Source: Shewanella benthica
Lineage (GTDB): Bacteria; Pseudomonadota; Gammaproteobacteria; Enterobacterales; Shewanellaceae
DNA: 64,000 bases
Direction of reading: 5' to 3'
Assembly (NCBI GenBank): GCA_023284085.1
Contig: JAKVHY010000010.1
Span: 1-64,000 of the forward strand
In this document: positions 1 through 9,579 of the stretch, in pieces
Position numbering within the stretch: the stretch's first letter is position 1
Layout of the letters: each line of letters opens with the position of its first letter
Notes under the pieces: model-generated
Databases searched by the model: none
What the model saw: the letters and a program-made list of their open reading frames with translations, nothing else
What the model was told of the DNA's origin: nothing
Position numbers and translations under genes: made by a program

Positions 1-177
1 GTTTTGAGGCTGTTAGTGGGTTTGCCCTACTCAACCCCAGGTGCAATTCCTCGTCAGCTTAAATACTTCTACGACATGGCAGAGAGCCTGATTTTAGAAC
101 CTCGGCGAACTCGGTCTTACCCTAGGACGGTCAAGCGCAGACCTCAGAAATATGCCAGAAATAAAAAATGCCAGTAA
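1..177 (+). CDS. IS4-type transposase, C-terminal end (partial)
   Basis: The open frame runs in from the left edge and ends at TAA 175-177, giving 58 residues. The basic tail (residues RSYPRTVKRRPQKY) is typical of the C terminus of IS4-family DDE transposases, where a Tyr/Pro/Lys/Arg-rich stretch closes the protein. Only the tail is present, so the catalytic DDE residues cannot be checked and it is not possible to say whether the element is intact. An imperfect inverted repeat follows at about 165-195. The family call is by recalled resemblance of the tail only. Confidence 0.6.
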   Translation, partial: VLRLLVGLPYSTPGAIPRQLKYFYDMAESLILEPRRTRSYPRTVKRRPQKYARNKKCQ

Positions 178-281
178 GCTTAACTTACCGGCATTACCAA
201 CTAGGGCGGTTTTCACTTATCTCTTAATAAAGAGTAGACTCTGAATAAAGCGCTTATTTTCGTGCTTCTAGAGTGAGCTAA
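165..281. other. Intergenic: hairpin after transposase
   Basis: The gap before the next gene holds an imperfect inverted repeat (AATGCCAGTAAG, five-base loop, CTTACCGGCATT) at about 165-195 that overlaps the transposase stop. It may be a terminator or part of the insertion sequence's end. No T-run follows on the + strand. No IS terminal repeat can be assigned because the other end lies outside the window. Confidence 0.35.
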
Positions 282-1643
282 TTAAAACTTAGCTTTGATC
301 CAAACCATGCGGTGATCAGATGAGATATCTTTACCATTACCGTATTTACCGATACGTGCATCGTTAAATAGCATATGCCCATCTTGGTAGCTTGCTTGCC
401 AGTAGACACCAGAATCTACAACATTTAGAGACGCTGACGGGATTGCGTGGTCAACATTTAGACCACCACTGAATTCAGCCGTAATACGGTTAGGATGTGG
501 GTGAGTTGAGCTGATGTCAGCTGCATACTCTGCTGCACCATAACTTGTAGGGTATAGGTCGCCGTTAGTAACATTTTGGTTTACGACTGGATCAGCGTGT
601 AACTCAGCCATAGTTTCCGTTAAGCCATCACCTGCACCAGTCGCTGCGTCAAGGTTTTGGTCACCAACAATTACGAAGTGTGCCCCATCTTTTAGAGCGC
701 CTGTATTACCAGCATCATCGTAAAAATCTTGCGCATTTGTTACGTATTTGTGCCAAAACTCAACTTCTGCTGAGTTTTGAAGCAGGTTTTTTCCTGTGTC
801 GAATACAGGTGGAGTAGGGTGGGACATTAGGATATGGATAGTCTCAATACCATCTTTAGTCGGAACTAGGATAGGAGCATCTACGTGGTTTTTAGATGAC
901 AGTGTCATATTTTGCCACTCTTCATCCGTATACCAGTTTTCACCATCTAAGAATGGGTTTTCAGCCCCTTCAAGATCTTTCCATTTAAAGTTTTGGAAAG
1001 TACGAGTGTTTTCAGAATCGATCTCATATTTAGACATCAGCGCAAAAGCGTATTGTCCATGATACAGACCAAACCCCCAAGAATCATTGGCATAATCATA
1101 ATTACCAAGATCTGCTTCTGTCGCAATTTTACCATCGTTATTCAAGTCGAATCCGCTTAGCAAACCAGTATTGGTAGCGTAACTTTCTGCAAATGGATAT
1201 TCAATTGGTTCTAGGTTTGCTTCACCACCCGCACCATCAATACTTTGAGCTACTGATAGGTAGTTTGTTTGGAAGCCAGTCAGTGCAGATAGATCCTCTC
1301 CAGTACCATCGTTGTTATATTCACCCATCATTAGAACATCAGGACGGTTCTTTTGAATAATTGCAGCAACGTTACGAATTTGGATTACTTTTTCTGCAGT
1401 GGTTTTATCTGCAGGCTCCATAGCATCGCGATCTAGAAGGTAAGCATCTACAAGAGTTTGTTGTTCAGAAGATGCGAGTGCCATTTCAGCGACTAAGTCT
1501 GCGAATGTAGCGCGATCAAAAGAGAGATTATAAGCCGCAACCTTAACTTCAGTATGGTTAACATACTCTACGTCGTTGTCATTACATCCTGATAATAACG
1601 CAATCGAGATCGCAGCAGCTGCTGCAGTTTTTAAAAAATTCAT
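282..1643 (-). CDS. Endonuclease/exonuclease/phosphatase-family lipoprotein
   Basis: A 453-residue protein with a lipoprotein signal peptide: short basic N terminus, Ala/Ile/Leu core and lipobox LLSGC with Cys near residue 20, so it is probably attached to a membrane facing the periplasm or outside. The body carries EEP-fold landmarks: an acidic MGEYN motif near 107, a SHPTPP motif, GDQNLDA around residue 328, and a terminal SSDHRMV. These correspond to the Glu, His, Asp-x-Asn and Asp-His catalytic positions of the DNase I/phosphatase superfamily. Substrate is unknown; extracellular nuclease or phosphodiesterase are both possible. Upstream (minus strand) a GGTGGG sequence lies about ten bases before ATG. 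It is convergent with the transposase remnant and divergent from the yeiR-like gene. Confidence 0.75.
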   Translation of the reverse strand: MNFLKTAAAAAISIALLSGCNDNDVEYVNHTEVKVAAYNLSFDRATFADLVAEMALASSEQQTLVDAYLLDRDAMEPADKTTAEKVIQIRNVAAIIQKNRPDVLMMGEYNNDGTGEDLSALTGFQTNYLSVAQSIDGAGGEANLEPIEYPFAESYATNTGLLSGFDLNNDGKIATEADLGNYDYANDSWGFGLYHGQYAFALMSKYEIDSENTRTFQNFKWKDLEGAENPFLDGENWYTDEEWQNMTLSSKNHVDAPILVPTKDGIETIHILMSHPTPPVFDTGKNLLQNSAEVEFWHKYVTNAQDFYDDAGNTGALKDGAHFVIVGDQNLDAATGAGDGLTETMAELHADPVVNQNVTNGDLYPTSYGAAEYAADISSTHPHPNRITAEFSGGLNVDHAIPSASLNVVDSGVYWQASYQDGHMLFNDARIGKYGNGKDISSDHRMVWIKAKF

Positions 1644-1931
1644 ATTTTGTGACCCACCAATAATTATTATGTTGAGCTCATTTATTTGAGCTTCGCTAGG
1701 ATTCTATACAGGTGTCCATTAATTGGATATGAAACAAATCAAATAATGAGTTCAATCGCACTGTTTTTATGCGTATGTTGCGGCTATTGGCTGGTTAAGT
1801 ATCTGAATTGTGATGTTGGACCTTGCGCTTGAACGATTAGACGAGGGATATTTGTAGCGGGTATTGAGACTTGCAGGATTAATTATTACACTGGATGGCT
1901 ACTTTACTTCTAACGAGTTCAGGGCCTTAAG

Positions 1932-2978
1932 ATGATCATTAAGCCAATTGCCACCAACGTTATTACCGGTTTTCTAGGGGTTGGCAAGACCACACTAATC
2001 AAGCGTCTGTTAGCCGATAAACCAGTGAATGAGAAATGGGCCGTGTTAGTCAATGAATTTGGTGAAGTGGGCATAGATGCTGCTTTGCTGGGCGGAAGCG
2101 GTGAAGGAGTGGAGATCCGTGAAGTGGCTGGTGGCTGCATGTGCTGCGCTGCGGGTGTGCCTATGCAGGTTGCCATTAATCAGCTTATCGCCAAGGCAAA
2201 GCCAGATAGACTGCTGATAGAACCGACGGGATTGGGCCATCCAAGGGAAGTGCTTAAGGTACTCAGTGAGCCTCACTATCAAAATGTGATTAAATTAAAA
2301 TCCACCCTGTGTCTGGTCGACGCCAGAAAAGTCACCGATGCGCGCTATCGCGAACATGATATTTTCAATCAGCAACTCGAGGTCGCGGATATCATATTGG
2401 CGACTAAGGCCGACCTTTATACCCAGGATAGTCTGTCTGATCTTAAAGATTATCTGCAGCAGAAAAACTTGCAAGGGCCAAAATTTAACAAGGCCAGCAG
2501 CTTACTCACTGTCAGCATGGCTGCGGCATTGCCTAGAGAGTTAATGAACCTGTTAAATGAACCAGCGGTTATACCTGCAGTAAAACCCAGTAAGCCAGCA
2601 TCCTTGTTAACACCTAAAACCAGCGTGTTTGAGCTGGATTATAATGCAGATGTATTAGAGTTTGACGAACGTGGCATGGTGTCTAAATCAAATGTGGGCG
2701 AGGGAGCTTATAGCTGTGGCTGGGTATTTGACCCAAGTCATGAATTTAACTTCGATGAGCTTCTGGTTTGGGTGAAAAACTTAGAGGTATTACGCTTTAA
2801 AGCCGTGGTTATTACCGATGAGGGTATTGCCGGAATTAATCTGGTTGATGGCGAGATGACGATTACCGAGTTAGATGATGTGATGGACTCCCGACTCGAG
2901 CTTATTAGTTTGTCGCAGATAAATGCTAAGGTGATAGAAGCTAAGCTCTTGAGCCTATCGAGTCGACTCTCGTTTTAA
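1932..2978 (+). CDS. yeiR: CobW/COG0523-family metal-binding GTPase, YeiR-like
   Basis: A 348-residue G3E GTPase. The Walker A loop GFLGVGKTT is at residues 13-21. A conserved WAVLVNEFGEVGIDAALL stretch follows, then the family's metal motif CMCC at 69-72, a LLIEPTGLGHP switch-like segment and an ATKAD guanine-specificity motif near 155. The C-terminal CobW_C domain spans roughly 210-340. This layout closely matches E. coli YeiR, a zinc-binding GTPase thought to deliver or sense metal. It stands alone, with no zinc-uptake genes beside it. No convincing Shine-Dalgarno precedes ATG 1932, but the N terminus matches the family length. It could be another COG0523 subfamily member; the YeiR assignment is from recalled sequence. 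Confidence 0.85.
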   Translation: MIIKPIATNVITGFLGVGKTTLIKRLLADKPVNEKWAVLVNEFGEVGIDAALLGGSGEGVEIREVAGGCMCCAAGVPMQVAINQLIAKAKPDRLLIEPTGLGHPREVLKVLSEPHYQNVIKLKSTLCLVDARKVTDARYREHDIFNQQLEVADIILATKADLYTQDSLSDLKDYLQQKNLQGPKFNKASSLLTVSMAAALPRELMNLLNEPAVIPAVKPSKPASLLTPKTSVFELDYNADVLEFDERGMVSKSNVGEGAYSCGWVFDPSHEFNFDELLVWVKNLEVLRFKAVVITDEGIAGINLVDGEMTITELDDVMDSRLELISLSQINAKVIEAKLLSLSSRLSF

Positions 2979-3139
2979 TTTATCCTGCTCAATTTTAAAT
3001 CGATAACGGCAATGTATCCGTAATTTTACAAATGTATTGTTCGGGTTACTTATGCTGGTATCGATAAAGGTATTGAGGTAATGTGAATTTAATGGGGCAT
3101 ATTTTCCCCATTCTCATTTTTACTTTTGTATAAATATGG

Positions 3140-4363
3140 ATGTTTATGAAGTCACCAATCGTTTTCCAATCTAAAGCAAAGTTCATTGCTCTTGCTCTGT
3201 TAGTTGCTTCGCCAAACTTTATGCTCTGTGCGGTTGAAACCACTGCTACTCTTAGCTCAACTTCAGGCTCAACTCCGGGCTCAGAGTCTGGCTCAGAGTC
3301 TGGCTCTGATACTAGCCCTGTTTCTGACCTAGTCATAACCTTCAATGACAGTTATAAGGCGTATAAACAAGCCGTTGCTGACAATAATGACGCTGAAATT
3401 CTCAAGTTTTCCTCTCAAGCTTATTCCCTAGGTAAACAGAAGTTTGGTGATAAAAGCATTGATACCGTTAACTTAGGTTTAAATTATGCCGCTGCATTGA
3501 GTCAAGAAGATAAAACATTAGATGAAAATCAAGCAAAGCAGCGTAAAGCTGAGGCCCATCAGCTTTACCTTGACGCACTGGCGGTTTACGAAGTTGAATA
3601 CGGTGATGAGTCGGTTGAGAGTATCGATCCTCTGCTTGGCGCTGCACAGACAAACTCAGATATCAAAAAAGCTAAATCACAATTTAAGCAAGCAGTAGAT
3701 ATAGCCGAAGACAGTGAACGGCCCATGTTGTTAGCCAGTGTTCAGATGAGCGCCTTTGATGGGCTTAAGAAAAGTAAATATTACGATCGAAGAGTACGTA
3801 ACTATGCGTTAAGTGCATTTGAAATATATGAGAAAAACCTCCCTGAAGATTCAATGTTAAGGTTAGAAACTACCTTTACAGTGGCACTGATCAGTATGGT
3901 TGAAGGGAAAAATACTAAAGCTATTCCGCTGTTTGAAACGGTAGTGGAGCAGTTCTCCAAACTCGACTATAGCCATCCTTACGAGTTAGTTTCACATGCA
4001 CGCTTAGTCGAGCTATATGAGGGTAAGGGCGATAGTGAATCTTCAACAAAGCACTGTCTCGCTATAGGAAGCATGAGGCCTTGGCTTGATGATCAGGAGC
4101 AGCAAGCCTTGTATAGGAAAGAGCCCAGATATCCGCATTCGTATGTTAAGCGAGGTAAGAGTGGTTGGTCTGAAGTTTCGTTTATTGTCGATGAATATGG
4201 TTTCGTGAGAGATCCTAAGATGCTTAACTCTAAAGGGGGAAGTAAGTTTACCGATGAGACTATTAAAGCATTGAAACAATGGCGTTATGCGCCGAAATTT
4301 GTCGATGGCGTCGCCGTTGCAGCAGAGACTAAAGTTAGGATTGATTACACCTTGGAGCGTTAA
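3140..4363 (+). CDS. Periplasmic TPR protein with C-terminal TonB-like domain
   Basis: About 407 residues; ATG 3140 or the in-frame ATG 3146 could be the start, and neither has a strong ribosome site. The order is an N-terminal signal-like segment (FIALALLVASPNFMLC), a Ser/Gly/Glu low-complexity linker encoded by short DNA repeats (about 3255-3315), several weak helical repeats resembling tetratricopeptides (residues about 70-310), and a C-terminal TonB-like domain (about 325-407, with a VSFIVDEYGFV strand and KQWRYAPKF). It lacks the N-terminal inner-membrane anchor plus Pro-rich rod of a genuine TonB, so it is probably a periplasmic adaptor rather than an energy transducer. It converges on nadK with a shared terminator between them. 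Confidence 0.7.
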   Translation: MFMKSPIVFQSKAKFIALALLVASPNFMLCAVETTATLSSTSGSTPGSESGSESGSDTSPVSDLVITFNDSYKAYKQAVADNNDAEILKFSSQAYSLGKQKFGDKSIDTVNLGLNYAAALSQEDKTLDENQAKQRKAEAHQLYLDALAVYEVEYGDESVESIDPLLGAAQTNSDIKKAKSQFKQAVDIAEDSERPMLLASVQMSAFDGLKKSKYYDRRVRNYALSAFEIYEKNLPEDSMLRLETTFTVALISMVEGKNTKAIPLFETVVEQFSKLDYSHPYELVSHARLVELYEGKGDSESSTKHCLAIGSMRPWLDDQEQQALYRKEPRYPHSYVKRGKSGWSEVSFIVDEYGFVRDPKMLNSKGGSKFTDETIKALKQWRYAPKFVDGVAVAAETKVRIDYTLER

Positions 4364-4377
4364 TAACTATCGCTTGA

Positions 4378-4416
4378 AATAAACCAGCCGCGATTATCGT
4401 GGCTGGTTTATTTTTG
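4378..4416. terminator. Bidirectional terminator
   Basis: A strong hairpin (AATAAACCAGCC ... GGCTGGTTTATT) has A-run and T-run flanks on opposite sides, between the convergent TPR/TonB-C gene and nadK. It can serve transcripts from both directions. Confidence 0.85.
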
Positions 4417-4425
4417 ATGGAATAA

Positions 4426-5304
4426 TTAAAAAAGTTTACTTCCCCAGCCTAACTTGCTTCTGAGTACGTGGAAGTAGTTATGGCCCTTGGGGTGTATCAG
4501 CCTGAGTCGCTCGTGACTGCGCTTGATCAATATCTCGTCACCGGGAAGGACTGGTAAGGTGACGTGTCCATCACAGCTCACCTCTAAACTGTCTCCATTG
4601 TCGGGTGAGACAACTAACTTAATCTTGCTGCAAGCATCGACTACTATGGGCCGGCAAGAGAGAGTGTGGGGAAACATGGGTACGAGTATTAAGGCTTCTA
4701 GATTGGGTGTCAGTATGGCCCCGCCAGCAGAAAGCGAATAGGCCGTGGATCCGGTTGGTGTCGACACTATCATGCCGTCGGCACGTTGACTGTACATGAA
4801 GACATCATCGATATAGACCTCAAATTCGATCATATGAGCGACTTTACCCGGATGCAATACAGCCTCGTTTACGGCTGTATTACTGGATTTCATATGCCCA
4901 TGGCGATGAACCTCGGCTTCGAGCAAGAAACGAAACTCAGTTTCGAAGCTGCCATCGAGCACTTCGCCCAAGGCGTTCTCGAAAGAATCGGGAGGAAGGT
5001 CAGTCAGAAATCCCAGGTTACCGCGGTTGACACCGATAACACCTATGTCGAATCTGGCAAGTACTCGAGCGGCACCTAACATATTACCATCACCGCCAAC
5101 GACGATGGCTAAATCACATCGCTCACCTAATTCGAGTAGATCGACTGATTCACATTGAGGGCCAACCTCGGCGGCGACTCTTTCTTCCACCAAAATATCG
5201 AAGCCTTGCATAGACAGCCAATGGTTTAAGCGTTTCAGAGTTAGATGGGTGCCGTGATGGTTCGGCTTGCCAATCAGGCCGATAGTTTGAAATGTTTTAG
5301 GCAT
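4426..5304 (-). CDS. nadK: NAD kinase
   Basis: 292 residues, the usual length for bacterial NadK. It phosphorylates NAD to NADP in the cytoplasm using ATP or polyphosphate. The GGDGN signature is at residues 70-74. A central NEAVLH motif and the [14 protein letters not shown] loop near 180 match the conserved NAD- and catalysis-related blocks. It is divergent from grpE, the arrangement also found in E. coli. The annotation is secure from motifs and context. Confidence 0.97.
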   Translation of the reverse strand: MPKTFQTIGLIGKPNHHGTHLTLKRLNHWLSMQGFDILVEERVAAEVGPQCESVDLLELGERCDLAIVVGGDGNMLGAARVLARFDIGVIGVNRGNLGFLTDLPPDSFENALGEVLDGSFETEFRFLLEAEVHRHGHMKSSNTAVNEAVLHPGKVAHMIEFEVYIDDVFMYSQRADGMIVSTPTGSTAYSLSAGGAILTPNLEALILVPMFPHTLSCRPIVVDACSKIKLVVSPDNGDSLEVSCDGHVTLPVLPGDEILIKRSHERLRLIHPKGHNYFHVLRSKLGWGSKLF

Positions 5305-5446
5305 AATTTTCTGCTAGGGCTTGAATCCGGTAATTTGGATCCCCATAATATGTTCAAACAACTTGGTATGCGGGATCGAGCATTTTCAAGTTAATTGAGT
5401 ATATGCCCAGAGCATGCAGAAACAAAGCATTTTAGCTGGAGTAAGA

Positions 5447-6076
5447 ATGAGCAACGAATCGAGTAAAGCGGAACAAGAACAAGTCGATACTGTGGTAGAA
5501 GGTGAAATTCTAACTGCTGATGAAGCTAAAGCTGGCACAGATGAAGCTGGTTTGATGGATGAGTTAACCCAAGCCAACTTCCGCATTGAAGAGTTAGAGC
5601 AGGCACTAGCCGAGTCTCAAGCCAAAGTCGAGGAGCAGGTAGACTCTGTGACTCGCGCGGCAGCATCAGAGGCCAATATTCGTCGTCGTGCAGCTCAAGA
5701 TGTTGAGAAGGCTCGAAAGTTCGCTCTGGAGAAGTTTGCCAATGAGCTACTTCCTGTGATCGATAACATGGAGCGTGCGCTTGATGGAACAGACGCAGAA
5801 GCCGAAGAGACCAAAGCTATCTATGAGGGTGTTGAACTGACACTCAAGAGCTTTATCTCTACCGTGGATAAGTTTGGTCTGAAAGTGGTAAACCCACAAG
5901 GTGAAGCTTTCAACCCTGAGCATCATCAGGCTATCGGCATGCAACCTAGCCCGGATTTTCCGGCAAATACGGTAATGATGGTCATGCAGAAAGGTTACAT
6001 CTTGAATGACCGTCTATTGCGTCCTGCTATGGTGATGGTGTCTCAAGGCGGTGGTTCGGTAGATACCAAGGCGTAA
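5447..6076 (+). CDS. grpE: GrpE nucleotide exchange factor for DnaK
   Basis: A 209-residue cytoplasmic co-chaperone that drives ADP release from DnaK. ATG 5447 is preferred over the upstream in-frame ATG 5414 because GGAG (5438-5441) sits six bases in front of it and MSNESSK is a typical GrpE N terminus. An acidic, flexible N terminus (about 1-40) leads into a long coiled coil (about 40-110), then the conserved beta domain with PEHHQAIG and a closing [16 protein letters not shown]. dnaK and dnaJ are not in this window. A heat-shock promoter was not clearly identified in the 5305-5446 gap. Confidence 0.96.
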   Translation: MSNESSKAEQEQVDTVVEGEILTADEAKAGTDEAGLMDELTQANFRIEELEQALAESQAKVEEQVDSVTRAAASEANIRRRAAQDVEKARKFALEKFANELLPVIDNMERALDGTDAEAEETKAIYEGVELTLKSFISTVDKFGLKVVNPQGEAFNPEHHQAIGMQPSPDFPANTVMMVMQKGYILNDRLLRPAMVMVSQGGGSVDTKA

Positions 6077-6084
6077 TATCAGCA

Positions 6085-6120
6085 GTTCCTAGTTCCTAGG
6101 TTCTAGGTTCTAGGTTCTAG
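6085..6120. repeat. CTAGGTT tandem repeat, copy 1
   Basis: Five tandem units of about seven bases (TTCCTAG, then repeats of GTTCTAG/CTAGGTT) lie right after the grpE stop. The same motif recurs at 17196-17225 and 39119-39140. CTAG is a rare tetranucleotide in many enteric-type genomes, which makes clustered copies notable. Function unknown. Confidence 0.7.
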
Positions 6121-6174
6121 ATATAAAGTATATTTCTATCCCTCCGTGGGAAATATACATAAGTGTTCCGGACA

Positions 6175-6211
6175 CAAAAAAGGACTGCAAATGCAGTCCT
6201 TTCTGTTTTCA
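6175..6211. terminator. Terminator between grpE and dxs
   Basis: Hairpin AGGACTGCA/TGCAGTCCT with an A-run on its left gives an intrinsic terminator for the leftward dxs operon. The T-rich right side (TTTCTGTTTT) may also stop grpE transcripts. Confidence 0.85.
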
Positions 6212-6226
6212 AAATACCAATCAAGT

Positions 6227-8092
6227 CTACTTTAGATACTCTTCTATCTGTGCAAGAATGCCCGCACTGTCGAGTCTTAGATCGGCCAAGATCTCTTTCT
6301 GTTCGCCATGCTTAATAAACTCATCCGGTAGGCCTATTTGCAACACAGGCATAGGACGTTTCAGTCGTTGCAGTTCCTCTAATACCCCAGAACCAGCGCC
6401 GCCCATGATGGCATTCTCTTCTACAGTGACGAGTAGATCATGGCTTTCGCTAAGCTGTTTGACCAGCTCAATATCCAGGGGTTTTACGAAGCGCATATCG
6501 GCGACTGTGGCATCGAGAGTTTCGGCTGCGATCAAGCTATCGGCTAAGAGTGTGCCGAAGTTGAGTATGGCAATTTTAGTACCTTGTCGTTTGATTAATC
6601 CCTTGCCTATCGGCAGGGCCGTCATCTCTTCGACTTGTGGTTCACCCGTAGCGCTTCCTCGAGGGTAACGCACCGCAGTAGGACCGTCTTTATAGCAGTA
6701 ACCCGTGTAGAGCATCTGACGACATTCATTTTCATCAGATGGCGCCATGATGACCATGTTAGGTATGGTACGCATAAAGCTAAGATCGAAGGCGCCCTGG
6801 TGAGTTGGGCCATCGGCGCCCACTATGCCGCCACGGTCTATAGCAAACAGTACCGGGAGTTTCTGCAACGCAACGTCGTGTATCAGCTGGTCGTAACCTC
6901 GCTGAAGGAACGTCGAGTAGATAGCGACGACGGGCTTGAGTCCTACACAGGCAAAGCCAGCAGCGAGAGTGACGGCATGTTGCTCGGCGATAGCGGCATC
7001 GAAATACTGCTTGGGGAATCGCTGAGAAAATTCAACCATGCCTGAGCCTTCGCGCATCGCGGGGGTGATGCCAAGTACCTTGTCATCTTGCTCCGAGATA
7101 TCACACAGCCATTTTCCAAACACTTGTGAAAAGGTCGGATTACTCGGCTTAGATGCTGGCTTCTCGAACGTCGATGGATCGAACTTAGGCACGGCGTGCC
7201 AGCCGATAGGATCTTTTTCAGCAGGTTCATAACCACGACCTTTCTTGGTCATGATATGCAAAATTTGTGGTCCTGATAGATTACGCATATTGCGCATCGT
7301 CTCGACCAGAGCATCGACATCGTGGCCATCGATTGGGCCGATATAGTTGAAGCCGAGTTCTTCAAACATGGTGCCGGGGACGACCATGCCTTTGAGGTGC
7401 TCCTCGGTGCGCTTTGCCATCTCCTTGATGACAGGCATGCCCTGAAGAACCTTCTTACCGCCTTCTCTAATCGTGGTGTACAGTCGGCCTGACATAAGCT
7501 GGGCCAGGTGATTATTGAGTGCGCCCACATTCTCTGAGATCGACATCTCATTATCGTTAAGCACGACGAGCATGTCATTGTGTAGATCGCCGGCGTGATT
7601 CATGGCTTCAAATACCATTCCCCCCGTCATGGCGCCATCACCTATGACAGAAACGACTTTTCGTCCGGCCTGCTCTTTCTCTGCTGCAACGGCCATAGCC
7701 AATGCTGCACTGATCGATGTACCCGAGTGACCGACGCTGAAGGTATCGTACTCACTCTCTTCACGCCATGGGAAAGGATGGATCCCCCCTTTTTGACGTA
7801 TGGTATGCATTCTGTCACGGCGTCCGGTCAAGATCTTATGCGGGTAAGCCTGGTGGCCTACATCCCAGATAAGACGATCGAAGGGCGTATTATAGACGTA
7901 ATGAAGGGCCACAGTGAGCTCAACCGTACCTAGTCCGGAAGCGAAGTGGCCACTTGATCTACCTACAGATTTAAGCAGAAAGCTTCTTAATTCGTCGGCC
8001 AATTGTGGCAACAAGGCTTGAGGAAGCTGTCTTAGTTCATCTGGGGTATTAGCCTGTGCAAGCACAGGGTATTGGGAAATATCCAAACTCAT
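6227..8092 (-). CDS. dxs: 1-deoxy-D-xylulose-5-phosphate synthase
   Basis: 621 residues, full length. It condenses pyruvate and glyceraldehyde-3-phosphate with thiamine diphosphate, the first step of the MEP isoprenoid pathway. Visible landmarks are the [15 protein letters not shown] block, the thiamine/Mg motif GDGAMTGG (about 150) with a downstream LNDNEMSIS, the transketolase pyrimidine-binding HAVTLAAG segment and a C-terminal transketolase domain. It is the last gene of an xseB-ispA-dxs operon, 21 bases after ispA, an arrangement shared with E. coli. Confidence 0.98.
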   Translation of the reverse strand: MSLDISQYPVLAQANTPDELRQLPQALLPQLADELRSFLLKSVGRSSGHFASGLGTVELTVALHYVYNTPFDRLIWDVGHQAYPHKILTGRRDRMHTIRQKGGIHPFPWREESEYDTFSVGHSGTSISAALAMAVAAEKEQAGRKVVSVIGDGAMTGGMVFEAMNHAGDLHNDMLVVLNDNEMSISENVGALNNHLAQLMSGRLYTTIREGGKKVLQGMPVIKEMAKRTEEHLKGMVVPGTMFEELGFNYIGPIDGHDVDALVETMRNMRNLSGPQILHIMTKKGRGYEPAEKDPIGWHAVPKFDPSTFEKPASKPSNPTFSQVFGKWLCDISEQDDKVLGITPAMREGSGMVEFSQRFPKQYFDAAIAEQHAVTLAAGFACVGLKPVVAIYSTFLQRGYDQLIHDVALQKLPVLFAIDRGGIVGADGPTHQGAFDLSFMRTIPNMVIMAPSDENECRQMLYTGYCYKDGPTAVRYPRGSATGEPQVEEMTALPIGKGLIKRQGTKIAILNFGTLLADSLIAAETLDATVADMRFVKPLDIELVKQLSESHDLLVTVEENAIMGGAGSGVLEELQRLKRPMPVLQIGLPDEFIKHGEQKEILADLRLDSAGILAQIEEYLK

Positions 8093-8113
8093 CGAGATAC
8101 ATTGTCTCTTTTA

Positions 8114-8995
8114 TTAAACTCTTCGCTCTATAATGTAACGGGCGAATTCGGCAATTAGCTGACTATTGTATGGTAATTTTGTCAGCGCTGATAGAGCATC
8201 CTCAATCAAACTCTTGGCTGTGGCCTGTGCGCCTGCTAATCCGAGTAATTGAGGGTAAGTGCTTTTGTTTGATTCGCAATCAGAACCTTGTGGTTTTCCG
8301 AGCTCCTCTGTACTGGAGATAATATCCAGTACATCGTCCTGCACCTGGAACGCTAAGCCTATGGCATCGGCGAATTCCATCAAAAGTGTCTGTTCTTCCT
8401 GGGAAACTTGCGCCGCAATCATAGGCAGTTCGACGGCGCAGCGTATCAGCGCACCGGTTTTTAATTTGTGCAACTGGGTAAGCGTGGCTAAGTCTATTTG
8501 TTTATTGGTGGCACTCAGATCCATGGCTTGGCCGCCACACATACCCGAATAGCCTGAAGCCTTGGCTAAGGCGCGAACCATGGCTAAATTTTGCCTAGGC
8601 GCTATACCGTCAATGGGCTCACACATGACTTCAAAGGCAAGGGCTTGCAGTGCATCGCCGGCTAGAACCGCCGTGGCCTCATCGAAGGCGACATGCACCG
8701 TAGGCTGTCCGCGGCGAAGAGCATCATCATCCATGGCCGGTAGATCGTCATGGATAAGAGAATACGCATGCACACATTCGATAGCGGCGGCACATGAATC
8801 TAGCTTTTTAAGTGGGATGCTGAGCATATCGCCGATGGCATAAACCAAGAAGGGGCGGATACGCTTGCCACCGAGTAAGGCGCCGTGCTTAATCGCGGCA
8901 AGGAGTTTAGGATCCGTGACAGTTTGACTATCAATGATCATTTCTAGCTGGCTATCGACACGTTGCTGGTATCGAGTGATTGTATCGACTAACAC
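8114..8995 (-). CDS. ispA: Farnesyl diphosphate synthase
   Basis: 293 residues. It adds isopentenyl diphosphate to dimethylallyl and geranyl diphosphate to make farnesyl diphosphate for quinones and undecaprenyl carriers. The first Asp-rich motif (DDLPAMDDD, about 88-96) and second (DDVLD, about 218-222) are present, as is GGKRIRP near the N terminus. It starts with GTG at 8995-8993 directly after the xseB stop, with a GAGGGAGAG Shine-Dalgarno inside xseB, so translation is probably coupled. Confidence 0.97.
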   Translation of the reverse strand: MLVDTITRYQQRVDSQLEMIIDSQTVTDPKLLAAIKHGALLGGKRIRPFLVYAIGDMLSIPLKKLDSCAAAIECVHAYSLIHDDLPAMDDDALRRGQPTVHVAFDEATAVLAGDALQALAFEVMCEPIDGIAPRQNLAMVRALAKASGYSGMCGGQAMDLSATNKQIDLATLTQLHKLKTGALIRCAVELPMIAAQVSQEEQTLLMEFADAIGLAFQVQDDVLDIISSTEELGKPQGSDCESNKSTYPQLLGLAGAQATAKSLIEDALSALTKLPYNSQLIAEFARYIIERRV

Positions 8996-9235
8996 TTACT
9001 CTCCCTCAGAATCAAAAGGAGACAGCGAGGAATTTTCATCCTCTTGCATCAATATAGATACTTTTTGCTGGGCTTGTTCCAACTTTCCCTGACTGTTGCG
9101 AACCAGTTTTATGCCTCTCTCAAACTGTTTTAGGGCATCGTCGAGTGACACATCTCCCTGTTCAAGATCTGAAACTATGCGTTCGAGTTCGGTGAGGGAT
9201 TCTTCAAAAGTGAGGTTTTCAGGTTTTTTTGCCAC
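8996..9235 (-). CDS. xseB: Exodeoxyribonuclease VII small subunit
   Basis: 79 residues, typical length. The core pattern FEESLTELERIVSDLEQG then LDDALKQFERGIKL is diagnostic of XseB, which pairs with XseA to degrade single-stranded DNA. The start is GTG at 9235-9233, with AGGA about nine bases upstream. It is the first gene of the leftward operon with ispA and dxs. The large subunit xseA is not in the window. Confidence 0.96.
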   Translation of the reverse strand: MAKKPENLTFEESLTELERIVSDLEQGDVSLDDALKQFERGIKLVRNSQGKLEQAQQKVSILMQEDENSSLSPFDSEGE

Positions 9236-9469
9236 GACAAGGATTCCTAGAAATTAGCGTGAGACAAGGTATCGCAGGCGACGGCGAGGGTCAAATCTGC
9301 CTGCGGTAAATTTGTGCAATAGCACGCTTTCCAGAGGTTTTTTTATAAAAAATTGAATTTGAAGCTAAACTTGCGTGTAAGCTGTCCGATAAATGAAGGT
9401 AAGGTATTATTTATTTTGCCGTGCTGGCTTAATTGATAATCGTTGAAATCAGATTTTAATTACATCAGT

Positions 9470-9512
9470 TTCAACATGCGGGCGTGTCTATGTACATAGG
9501 CCTCATGTTGAA
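9470..9512. promoter_or_regulatory. Nested inverted repeat upstream of pomA
   Basis: An outer stem TTCAACATG (9470-9478) / CATGTTGAA (9504-9512) encloses a perfect inner palindrome CTATGTACATAG (9488-9499). It lies in the 344-base gap between xseB and pomA, about 70 bases before the pomA start. It could be an operator or a structured 5' leader. It lacks a T-run and so is not a simple terminator. The rest of the gap (9236-9469, 9513-9579) shows no gene. Confidence 0.5.
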
Positions 9513-9579
9513 CATATTTACCAATATCATGCTGATCAGAGCCTATGTCTCTGGAATCAGTTTCATTTGAGGAGCAGTT

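Noticed and set aside
6258..7045. Two 136-codon plus-strand frames opposite dxs
   Set aside because: Antisense to strongly conserved Dxs motifs; no start signals.
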